A DNA stretch of 64,000 bases from Melieria omissa. Taxonomy: Eukaryota; Arthropoda; Insecta; Diptera; Ulidiidae. A program made the position numbers and the translations under genes. The notes under the pieces were generated by a model, which was given only the letters and a program-made list of their open reading frames with translations, was not told the DNA's origin and did not search any database. The stretch lies in contig OZ020267.1 of assembly GCA_963971225.1 (NCBI GenBank), positions 92,307,648 to 92,371,647 on the forward strand, written 5' to 3'. This document shows, piece after piece, positions 55,540 to 64,000 of this stretch (within the stretch, counting starts at the first letter, position 1; each line of letters opens with the position of its first letter).

Positions 55540-58090
55540 GTCGTTCAGCTGGTAAAATTGTTTGGGCGTTGGAAAAGGGGCGTAACACATTTTTCAAGAT
55601 TAAAAATTTCAGCATATCTTTAGATCCATAAGTCGTAAATCAATGAAACTTGGCCCGAACTTAGCATTTGTTCGGGCATTTTGACTGGAAGAAAGTGGTG
55701 GGTATTGGGAAAGGGGCGTGGTACCGCCCATTCATCTGAAATGTTTAATCTATACTTATATAAAAGCAAGTGTGACGTTGCTTTTTTGAGCCACAATTAG
55801 CCAAAAACCATTTAGATTAGATTAGATTTAGATGAAATAAGCACCAAACATTTTTATATCTGGGGGAATGGTACATAGGCAATATGAGAATGACCACGCC
55901 CCCTTCTTACGCCCACTATGGTAACAAAACTCATCTATGGTATGCTTTCGTAAAGGTAATATGGATATCAAACGATTCAGCGTGTCATTGCGGCAAACAT
56001 AGGCTATAATATAATCGGCCACACCCACTTCCCGCGTCCACTAAGCTAAAAAAACAAAGCTACGGTGCATGTCTGAAAATTAATGTTGATGTAAAATGAT
56101 TCTGTGTTTCATAGTGGTAAACATAAGCTATATAAGGTTGATCACGCCCACTTTTTACGCCTTCCTGCAATGCCCATTATGATGACAGAAATTAACTGTG
56201 GTATATTTGTGCAAAACAATATGGATATAAAAAAATGTTCGCCTGAATCTCGGTAAAACATATAGTGTGAGTACGACCCGATAGGCAGGCGTGGCACCTC
56301 GCATACAAGTTAAATTTTCAATATGGAATATCTTCGTAATGAGAAGTCGGACAGCATTAAAATTTGGTTCGGGGCCACCGTTTAGATGTGCCGTTTCACT
56401 AGTAAAATTTAATGAGCGTTGGACAAGGGGCGTGGCACTTTTTAAATGCCGGTGTAACTTTGGAACTATAGCGTTTACATCAATGACACTCGGTACAAAC
56501 GTACGATTTAGTTGTGTTTTTTCGATAGGGGGAATGGGATGGATTTTTGACAAAGGGGCGTGGCACCGCCCATACAATTTAATTTTTCAATATGGAATAT
56601 CTTCGGAATGAGAAATCGGGCAGCATTAAAATTTGGTGCAGGGCCACCGTTTAGATGTGCCGTTTCACTGGTAAAACTTTGTGAGCGTTGGACAAGGGGC
56701 GTGGCACTTTTTAAGCAACGCAAATGTTTGGAATAACTTTGGAACTACAAATCACACATCCAAGAGATTTGACACAAACTTACAATTTAGATGTGCCCTT
56801 CGACATGGGAATGGGGTGGGTATCGGCCGAGGGGGCCTGGCACTGCCCATACAACCCAAGTTTATAAGTCGGCCAGCATTGAAATTTGATACAGCATCAT
56901 TGCTTAGACATGTCGTTCAAGTGGTTAAATTGTATGGGCGTTGGACAAGGCGTGTGGCGCTTTTTAAGCGACCCTATTGTTTTGAATAACTTTGGAACTG
57001 CAAATCACACTTCAAAGATATTTGGCACAGACTTTCGATTTAGATGTGCCCTTCGACAAGGAGAGTGGGGTGGGTATTGGACGAGGGGCATGGCACCGCC
57101 CATAGAACCTAAATTTTTAATGTGGAATAGCTTCGGAACAATAAGTTGGAAAGCTTTGAAGTTTTGAATACCATCGTCCCATAGATGTGTCATTCTACTG
57201 CCAAAATTTTATGAGCGTTGAACAAGGGACGCGGCACATTTTTTGTGACTGAAATGGTCCGCGTAACTTTGGAACTCAAAGTCGCATATCAATGAAACCG
57301 GGTCACATCCTTCGACTGGAGGAATGGATTGGACATTACATAAAAGAGGCGTGGCATCGCCCATAGAGTGTAGTATGAAGAAACTTGATTTATTGGGCCC
57401 ATTGACTTCAAACTTGAGGGCAAAGCCGCAGGGCTCTGCTAGTATGGAATCACGTCAAAGTTACATACTTATAAGTCGCACGACATTTAAATTTGGCATA
57501 TCGTCGTCCTATATATTTGTGCTTCTATTAGTTGATGTGCCTTGGACAAGGGGTGCGGCTCACTTGGCGACCCAAATCCTCTACGTAACTTTGAAACTGG
57601 TAGTCGCACATCAGTGAAATTTGACACAAAGTTACCAAATAGTTGCACAATTCGGCTGGGAAAATGGAGAGGGCATTGGACAAGGGGGCCTGGTGCCGCC
57701 CATACAATTAAATTCTTTAAATTAGAATAACAGCGAAACTACAAGTCGCACACCATTTAAATTTAGTATACCGTCGTCCCATAGATGTGTCGTTCAACTA
57801 CTAACATTTTTGGGCATTCGACAAGGAGCGTGGCACTTTCTTTGTGACCGAAATTTGCCGATAACTTTAGAACTATAAATCACATATCAATTGCACTCGG
57901 TAGACGTGCCCTTCGACTGAAAGAATGGGATGGGCATTGAAGGGAGGGCCTGGAACCGCTCAAATAACTAAAATCTTTAATATGAAATAGTTTCGGAATT
58001 ATAAGTAATATAACATTAAATTTCGACATAAGCGTTAGAAAGGGGCGCGGCCCACATTTATTGCATAATTTTTTTGAACACAATTGTGTG
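55540..58090. repeat. Degenerate tandem repeat array with GGGCGTGGCAC motifs
   Basis: The block alternates two recurring modules: GTTGGACAAGGGGCGTGGCA followed by CTTTTTAAG, and GGGCGTGGCACCGCCCATAC. They occur near 55560, 55705, 56415, 56555, 56690, 57070, 57345, 57540, 57680, 57815 and 57930, with phrases such as CATTAAAATTTGG and TTTAGATGTGCC between them. Spacing of similar phrases is about 250-300 bp. The copies are diverged by many substitutions. Short open frames here are shadows. I do not know the family. Confidence 0.65.
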
Positions 58091-58437
58091 AAATTGTCAT
58101 AACAAGGTAGTGGATTTTAGAAATAGAGATGGTTAAAGCGAACTTAACCCCTCTGTTACCCTAGGAAAAACTCGCACATTTGACCCTTCGGGTCATAAAA
58201 TGACCCCGATTTATTTCTTTGTATTTTGTTCAAACAAGTTGTGGTTTTGTGATTGACAATGTGATTTTAACAATTAGTTATTAATTTTATTATTGAAAAG
58301 CGATTGTTTGGCCTTACTGGAGTCAAATATGTTGAACATGCAGTCCAGGTTCTTGATTTTCTTCTCGGGCACCATAACTCTTGCGATTTCTTTAGAAGTT
58401 AAAACTATATCGCAACTAATATTTGGACAATTATATT
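58091..58437. other. Noncoding spacer
   Basis: AT-rich sequence with a GACCCTTCGGGTCATAAAAT hairpin-like motif near 58180; nothing else seen. Confidence 0.45.
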
Positions 58438-58441
58438 ATGT

Positions 58442-58837
58442 TGTTACGAAAATCCAAGTTTGTTTTCCAAGGTTCGTTTTGATTGTGGTTGAAAATAAAA
58501 CAACTTCAATTACTCAGCAAAAATCAACAATCACTTTATTTACAGATTTACACTTTGCTTGCTCAACACAGACTCGACCCATTGCGCTGCACACTGCTGC
58601 TTTTATACCAGTTTTCTTATCGCGCCGAAGTTTCTTGCAACTACCAATTGGAATGCGCTCGACCATTCTCGCACAGCCCATTTCTTCGAGAACCATCCTG
58701 GCCATATCGAATTATACCAAGCAAATTATACCAAATTTGCCGTACTTCAAAGTGCATGCCTAAAAGTATGCTTGGAAAACATTCGTGCAGAGAAAAGCAT
58801 TCCTGTACAGTACGGCACAGAGTTTCTCATCGTATCA
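58442..58837 (-). repeat. 3' LTR of family G copy 2
   Basis: Minus strand: starts TGATACGATGAG, ends TTTTCGTAACA, with TATAAAAGCAGCAG near 58600. It is more diverged at its start than the other LTRs, so the two LTRs of this copy are not identical and the insertion is not new. Confidence 0.9.
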
Positions 58838-58848
58838 CTGCCCATCAC

Positions 58849-59451
58849 TTAGACTTGTTCGTCCCGAACAAGTGCCGAAGCACCGCCGGAGTAAGACGCC
58901 AGGCGCTCCAAATGGACTACTTTCAACCTGGCGTTTCTGTTGCCGCAGCGTTGAACCCTGTGCACCACGTCATTCATCCTGGTCACGACCTTGTACGGTC
59001 CTTCCCATGACGTTTGAAGTTTCCGCTGCGGGTTGTTGAGCATTACCAGATCGCCTTCTTGGAACCCTTCTGGGTTAGCCCGTAGACCATAGCTCGCTGT
59101 TAATCTGCTTTCGACTCGTTGAGTGCGGCTCCGCGATCTCCTCCTCGACCCTTTCGCAGCCGAACACCAATTACAACCTCTGATCCAGTCAGCGACAGAC
59201 TCCTGGCATTCTACCCAATAGAACCGCCTTCTTATCTTGGCGACAGTTTTTGCGATGCCTAGGTGCCCTCCACTGGAGTCGTTATGGTTTTCCTCGATGA
59301 CATCGTCGATTCGGCCTTTCGGGACCACTATTAGGGATTTCCTGGTCCTGCCATCCCTGCTCTCCCACTCGCGGTATAGGCAGCCATCCTGCAGTCGTAG
59401 ACTTTGCCACTGTGCCCAGTAAGCCTTCGCGATCGGGCTCTCACCAGCCAT
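58849..59451 (-). pseudogene. Deleted pol: integrase zinc region fused to GPY/F end
   Basis: The frame reads MAGESPIAKAYWAQWQSLRL, NDSSGGHLGIAKTVAKIRRR and CQESVADWIRGCNWCSAAKG, a normal HHCC region. It then jumps in frame to GLRANPEGFQEGDLV and TSWEGPYKVV. The whole catalytic core found in copy 1 (about 150 residues) is absent with no stop at the join. It cannot have integrase activity. Confidence 0.85.
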
Positions 59452-60964
59452 CTGGCCGTAATCTCTGCGCTTTGCCTTTGATGATCTTCGCGAGATCCGT
59501 ATCCTTGCGCTGGTCCTTCTGTAGCCTTTCCGCCAGCCAATCTTCCTCCTGTAAAACTCTTATCGACCGAACATCCACAATTTGTCCCTCGTTTTCGGCT
59601 TGCGAATTATGCCTGCGCTCGGTTTTGCACGAATGGTGTGGCAGAGCGTCAGCCCTTCTTGGTGACGTCTGTTGTCCGGAACGCTTTCCTCGCAGATGGC
59701 AGTCCCGTGATATGTGGCCTTGCTTGCCACATCGCCAGCAACTGACTCTAGATGACACTGCCCGCAGCCCCGCTGGTGCCTCCGAGCTCACTGTCTGGCT
59801 TTGCGTGACACGTCCAGATTGGGCTCGACGCCTTTCCGCAGATGAATGTCGAAAACTTCCCCTCCAGGCCGCCTCATACGTCATCGCGCTGGTCACCGTC
59901 TCTTTAAATGTCGGCTTGCCCATCATCAACACACTGCTGGGTCATGAAGACCTTCAATAAATGACTCAATCTTCATCAGCTCGAGGTCATCAGCGCCAAA
60001 TTTCGGGTAACACAACTGTACGAGCCGCTCAATGTCTGCTGCATGTCTGCAGCGCCTCGTTGGCTCTTTTCGTACGGCTCTTCAGCTCGCAATAATACAG
60101 CATTTTGTTGTGCTCGTCACTGTATCTGGCTGCCAGCGCCCTTATGACGGTCTCGTAATCACCTCTCAAACCTTCCGGAACTGTTTTTATTACCTCACCC
60201 GCAGGACCTCTTAGAGCCAGTATCAGTCTCCGACCTTTCCTAACATCGGTCCACTGACTCTCCAAAGCAGCCATATCGTATTATAGTTTGAATGTGTCGA
60301 ACGACGTAGTACCATCACAAGTAGGCACTCCTATGGCAAAACTTTCCTCAACCGACTGCACCCTTGCTCGCAGCTATACCTCTCTAAGCCGCTCGTCGAT
60401 TTTTCTGTTCACCGAATCCTGCAGACTGTCAACTCGTGTGTTCAAGGATTCATCCAGGTCATCAACTCGTTTGTTCAAGTGTTCCACTAGAGCTCCCAGG
60501 TGCTCCACCTTCACATTTAGCTTGTTGGAGATTTCTTCCACTTTCTGCTCCAAGCGCGCAGAATTTCCTGAAGCTTGGTGGACAATTCGCACTTTGGAGT
60601 TTCGCTGACATTTCTTGATTCGACGTTTCCATTCCCGCCGAAATTTCCTGATTAGTAATTTTCACTTTGGCTGCAATTTCTCGATTCGTAGTTTCCAGTT
60701 TCGCTGCAATTTGCGCCGACATTTCACGATTGGAAGTCTCGAACATGCCTTTGACATTCTCGATTTTCGCAGAAGTTTCCTCAAACATGCCTCTCATTGC
60801 AACCATAAGCTGGCTCATGTCCATTGCTTGTGGTGGCGCAGCCGCTGCAGATGTACTTTGCATCGACGCCACACCCGCAGGCGATTCCTCCACTTTGGCC
60901 GACGCCTCTTGTTCCTGCGCTCCTTCTTCAGCTGGTCCACCTTCAGCAGCTCCAGTTTAACCAT
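59430..60964 (-). pseudogene. gag of copy 2 fused in frame to the pol linker
   Basis: The probable start is MVKLELLKVDQLKKE at 60964. After a frameshift the coiled coil follows (MFEETSAKIENVKGMFETS), then the core (DVRKGRRLILALRGPAGEVI) and the knuckle CWRCGKQGHISRDC near 59745-59700. Shortly after it, the frame passes directly into ADALPHHSCKTERRH and QIVDVRSI, which in copy 1 lie after RNase H, so protease, RT and RNase H have been removed between. Frameshifts near 60890, 60460 and 60030 break the gag. Confidence 0.85.
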
Positions 60965-61025
60965 GTCTGTGTTTTTATAATTTTATTTTACTTTCAGTAA
61001 CACAATCCGAACTTCTGACATTAAA

Positions 61026-61436
61026 TGTTACGAAAATCTCAAGTTTTCCCAGGTTCGTTTGATTGTGTTTGAAAATAAGACAACTCCAGTTATTCAGCGC
61101 AACGTAGTCAAAACTAACAATCGCTTTATTTACAAATTTACACTTGTTCTACTTTACACTACTACTATTGCATGTTTCACCATTGCTTGCTCAACACAGA
61201 CTCGACTCACTGCGCTGCACACTGCTGCTTTTATACCAGTTTTCTTATCGCGCCGAAGTTTCTTGCGACTTCCAATTGGAAAATGCTCGACCATTCTCGC
61301 ACAGCCCATTTCTCGCGAACCTTGCCTATCGGACTATACCAAGCGAATTATACCAGTTTGCCGTACTTCACAGTGCATGTCTAAAAGTATGCTTGCAAAA
61401 GCGTTCATGCACAGCACAGAGTGCCTTTTCGTTTCA
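61026..61436 (-). repeat. 5' LTR of family G copy 2
   Basis: 411 bp, starts TGAAACGAAAAGGC and ends TTTTCGTAACA on the minus strand, with TATAAAAGCAGCAG near 61225. Very close to the solo LTR at 47474. Confidence 0.9.
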
Positions 61437-61560
61437 ATATATAACAGATTTATTACCTGTTATTATAAGCAGTTATTGTTATCTGTTAAACGTTAATCGC
61501 CCAAAAATAAATGATTTTGCAAAAAAGCCTGTTCCCGTGGCCCACAAAAAATTACTCAGT

Positions 61561-61953
61561 TTAGAAATTTAATTTATTATATTGGGTGTACCGCCGTTTT
61601 TTTTCATAATATGAGGCTTTATTGCGTATAGCAAGGGAAATGGATTGCTGAGTCACACCCAAAGAATCCGCGAGTTCTTGTTGCGTCTGACAAGAATCTT
61701 CATCCAACAGAGTCTCCAAAGCTGCATCTTCAAACTTTTTCACGGGACCCGGCCGATCCTTGTCTTTCACGTCATAATCACCATTTTTGAATTTCACGAA
61801 CCATTCTCGACACGTTCTTTCACTGATACACGACTCACTATAAGTTGCTACAATCATTCGACGCGCTTCAGCTGCAGATTTTTTCGAATGAAACGCGAAA
61901 AGCAAAATCTCCCGCAAATGACGCTTATTCGGTTCAAATTTCGACATCTTCAC
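61561..61953 (-). pseudogene. mariner transposase N-terminal fragment
   Basis: MSKFEPNKRHLREILLFAFH starts a 128-residue frame with KKSAAEARRMIVATYSE, RTCREWFVKFKNGDYDVKDK and ETLLDEDSCQTQQELADSLG. These are the two helix-turn-helix motifs of mauritiana-type mariner transposases that bind the terminal repeats. The frame then runs into the terminal repeat and stops; the DD34D catalytic domain is deleted. The intact N-terminus could in principle bind ends, but expression is unknown. Confidence 0.85.
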
Positions 61954-62118
61954 GCACCAACAAAAAAATGGACAATAAGAATAAACAAGCGAGATGATGT
62001 GGAATTGTTAACCGATATCTTAGCTTGCCATGTGATGTTTCTGATCGGAATTCTCTCACCGATTTCCAAAGGTGGCACCACCCAGTGGAAAACGGCGGTT
62101 TTCTACTTGTACACCTGA
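61582..62118 (-). mobile_element. Deleted mariner (Mos1-like) with transposase N-terminus
   Basis: Right end TCAGGTGTACAAGTAGAAAA (on the minus strand), close to the Mos1 inverted repeat; left end TTGGGTGTACCGCCGTTTT, the same repeat with a 9-bp gap. TA dinucleotides flank both ends (61580-61581, 62119-62120). 537 bp, so most of the transposase gene is gone. Confidence 0.85.
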
Positions 62119-62487
62119 TAGTTTGCCAAAATATTATAGCTATACTAGATATTTACACCAATGAACCAATCAAAATTATATTATCTATTAATTAACATTT
62201 TTCGATTTTCCTAAGAAGGAAATTCATATATTCGGCTGACCTCTGATTCTTCATACAACACCTTAAAACAAGGGTGAGCAAACTTTATTTAAATTTAATT
62301 AATTTAAATTGCAAAATTTTTTGGCGGGCCGCACATAAAGTAACACTTATTAATAATTTACAAAACTTTATTTATAGTAAACATTAGATCAAAATCGGTA
62401 AAAAAAATTCAATTTTAGAAATACTTGGCGGGCCGCATAAACATGTTTAACGGGCCGCAAGCGGCCCCCCGGCCGCGTGTTGCTCAT

Positions 62488-63161
62488 AATAATAATAATT
62501 AATAAATAATTGATTGGCACGACAGCCCGCTTACGCGAGACTAAGGCCTAGCTTCCCGCAGCCACCCGTGTTATGCGTGTGAATTTGTACGCGGGTGGAA
62601 GGGACCTACAGTTTTATGCCGGTTCCGAACGGCAGGTTGGGAGCTTTTTCATAGGCAATTTTTACTCTCAGAGGTTCGCCATTTCCAGCTGAGAGGACAG
62701 CCACCGAAAGAGAAAACGAGTTTCCCATTATTTTTTTTAGGTGTTACTACATGCAGTATTCCATGGTTCAACTAACAAGGTTCTAGCAAGCCACCGGCTG
62801 ATCGTTTATCGCTTCTGTCAAAATCGTCGGTGTCAGCAGTGGTGCGGTGTTGCCGCATCGGTTGAAATGAAAATACCTGACTGAAAACAACTGACCTGAG
62901 CACTTTTCCCGTTTTTTCACTCAAATACAGCACCGTCTGGCAACAATCACTTTTGTCTGTTTTCAGTTTCTCCCTCTTTCGTCGGAAAATGACAGCTGAA
63001 TTTGACAGTAGCGATAAACGATCCTACCAACAAAATACATGTGGTTTTTGGTGTTGCGGGGATGCTATTACCTTGTTTATTGTGCCATGCAGTATTCGAA
63101 CTTGCGTCGCTCTGCATTCGACTCGCTGGACCGCGCACTAACCAACTGAGCCACGGCGGCT
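62488..63161 (-). mobile_element. tRNA-derived SINE copy, antisense, split by a P-like MITE
   Basis: Parts 62488-62761 and 63090-63161 together make a full SINE. GCGTGTTGCTCAT flanks it (62475-62487, 63162-63174). The AATAATAATAATT tail is on the left. The head keeps both pol III boxes. Confidence 0.92.
62762..63089. mobile_element. P-like MITE with TSD CAGTATTC, inside the SINE
   Basis: 328 bp with ends CATGGTTCAACTAACAAGGT and, reversed, CATGGCACAATAAACAAGGT, which share the ACAAGGT core of the P-like ends elsewhere in the window. CAGTATTC is duplicated at 62754-62761 and 63090-63097, and the SINE B box is restored exactly on removal. No ORF. Confidence 0.85.
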
Positions 63162-63264
63162 GCGTGTTGCTCATCCCTGCCTTAAAACATGTTTTGCCTC
63201 TTTAGAACCCGAATTTCAAAAAATCCCGTCTTAGCGGAGGTTCATTCTTCAAGATGTACCTACT

Positions 63265-63360
63265 AGGCATCGCAATCCCCGGATCCCGGACTTTTTCCAG
63301 TCCCGAAAATCCCGGGATTCAAATCTTTTAATCCCGGGATTTTCGGGATTGCAAAAGATG
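63265..63360 (+). repeat. hAT-like terminus with ATCCCGGGATT palindromes
   Basis: TAGGCATCGCAATCCCCGG, then repeated CCCGAAAATCCCGGGATT in both orientations. It looks like the left terminus of a hAT element whose transposase end follows at 63457; the matching right terminus was not found. Confidence 0.5.
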
Positions 63361-63456
63361 CTTCAAAGTTCAAATGAAATAAATTTAAAAGCACAAAAAC
63401 CCAATTCCTTATCTGAAGGAGGAGGGAGGGGATAGAGGGCGTTTTTTGCAAAAGGC

Positions 63457-63619
63457 TTATAATTATTTACTAAGCATTCAACCAGCAAGTGTTGAATCTG
63501 AAAGATGTTTTCTCTCAGCAGGGTTTATTTGCAATAAATTTCGCTCTAGATTAGACGGCAAAACATTTAATGCCTTATTATTTTTAAGATCTCAGTTTTT
63601 AGTTAATCACAACGCTTAA
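63457..63619 (+). pseudogene. hAT transposase C-terminal dimerisation domain
   Basis: The plus-strand frame reads NYLLSIQPASVESERCFLSA, then GFICNKFRSRLDGKTFNALL and FLRSQFLVNHNA before a stop. The pattern xxxSxxPASxxSERxFSxAG..xxxxRxRL...xxxxLxFL is the C-terminal hAT dimerisation domain. Everything upstream of it is missing up to the terminus at 63265. Too short to be functional. Confidence 0.8.
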
Positions 63620-64000
63620 CTTTTTTATCGAAATAATCGAAGTAAAACTAAAAGTACTAACAAATTAACTATTTTATTTTTTTATCAAATATGCGTATAT
63701 ATGTACTTTAAGATACATTTGATGCAAAGCAATAAGTTATGTTTAAGTGTCATTTTTGGATAAAACAAAATGTTATCAAACTGAAGTTAAATGTCAAATG
63801 AAAAACTTTTAAGTTAAACAAAATGTTGTCAAGGATGACTATGTTTATTTATTTGATTTAAATTTCAGCTGACAATTTTGAATGTAATTGACAACTGATT
63901 GTAAATAACAACTGGATTTTGGTGATGTGCCGCGCACAACCAACCACTTCGACGACTCAACACCAACTGCCTCCCTTTCCGCCTTACAATGTGATTAAAT
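63620..64000. other. Noncoding right edge
   Basis: AT-rich sequence; nothing recognised. Confidence 0.5.

Larger units (their letters stand above)
58442..61436 (-). mobile_element. gypsy-type family G copy 2, internally deleted, both LTRs present
   Basis: LTRs at 58442-58837 and 61026-61436 lie in the same minus orientation with a 2.2-kb interior. The interior has gag and only the linker and C-terminal end of integrase; protease, RT, RNase H and integrase core are deleted. Flanks are ATGT on the left and ATAT on the right, a 4-bp duplication with one change. Next to the 5' LTR, TGTCAGAAGT (about 61022-61013) matches the 3' end of tRNA-Leu and is the likely primer site. Confidence 0.9.
62269..63179. 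mobile_element. hAT-type MITE (TSD CCTTAAAA) containing a SINE
   Basis: Ends CAAGGGTGAGCAAACTT and, reversed, CAGGGATGAGCAACACG. The duplication CCTTAAAA is at 62261-62268 and 63180-63187. GGCGGGCCGCA and CGGGCCGCAAGCGG motifs fill the subterminal parts. Without the nested SINE it would be about 225 bp. No ORF. Confidence 0.85.

Noticed and set aside
56155..57730. Open frames in the 55.5-58.1 kb block
   Set aside because: The frames follow the repeat phrases on both strands and encode nothing recognisable.

Overview
The window looks like euchromatin from a higher fly (Diptera), possibly a tephritid fruit fly. It is AT-rich and intron-bearing, contains one recognisable host gene, and is otherwise packed with degraded and nested transposable elements. 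The host gene is Dopa decarboxylase (Ddc), on the minus strand. Three coding pieces match the fruit fly protein in order: a neural-isoform N-terminal exon (26115-26201 coding), a common exon with its own ATG (23240-23325), and an exon ending in GFTW at a clean GTAAGT donor (2942-3176). Exon phases join exactly. The intron between the last two is about 20 kb. The rest of the gene must lie beyond the left edge. A candidate promoter and leader exon lie at 27884-28035.

Layout. 1-845: I-type LINE RNase H remnant. 850-2940: noncoding sequence with two DNA-transposon remnants. 2942-28035: Ddc, whose giant intron holds a SINE, a foldback element, a five-event nest at 5795-10004 (P-like element, 8-bp-TSD element, LINE, second P-like copy), a PIF/Harbinger remnant, a large foldback split by a LINE that is itself split by a SINE, a solo gypsy-type LTR, a Tc1-like element with IR/DR ends, and long-TIR elements. 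28-30 kb: Ddc upstream flank without other genes. 30.2-36.2 kb: one LINE interrupted by two others. 37.2-38.8 kb: an RTE-type LINE with a twin-priming inversion. 39.3-42.6 kb: foldback and TIR elements with a TTAA-flanked MITE. 42.8-47.3 kb: an old gypsy-type element on the minus strand broken by a mariner-like and by a P-superfamily element that still carries a THAP domain. 47.5-55.5 kb: a solo LTR with a TIR insert containing a tRNA-like promoter, then a decayed gypsy-type element (gag, pol, integrase, 3' LTR) with SINE and hAT-type insertions. 55.5-58.1 kb: a degenerate tandem repeat. 58.4-61.4 kb: an internally deleted gypsy-type element with both LTRs. 61.6-63.6 kb: deleted mariner, a hAT MITE > SINE > P MITE nest, and a hAT transposase C-terminus.

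A tRNA-derived SINE family with an (ATT/AATT) tail recurs about eight times and its insertions, with target-site duplications (TSDs), give relative ages. No gene other than Ddc appears functional: every transposon ORF shows stops, frameshifts or deletions. TSDs, terminal repeats and splice sites were read by eye; family names are superfamily-level and no database search was possible.
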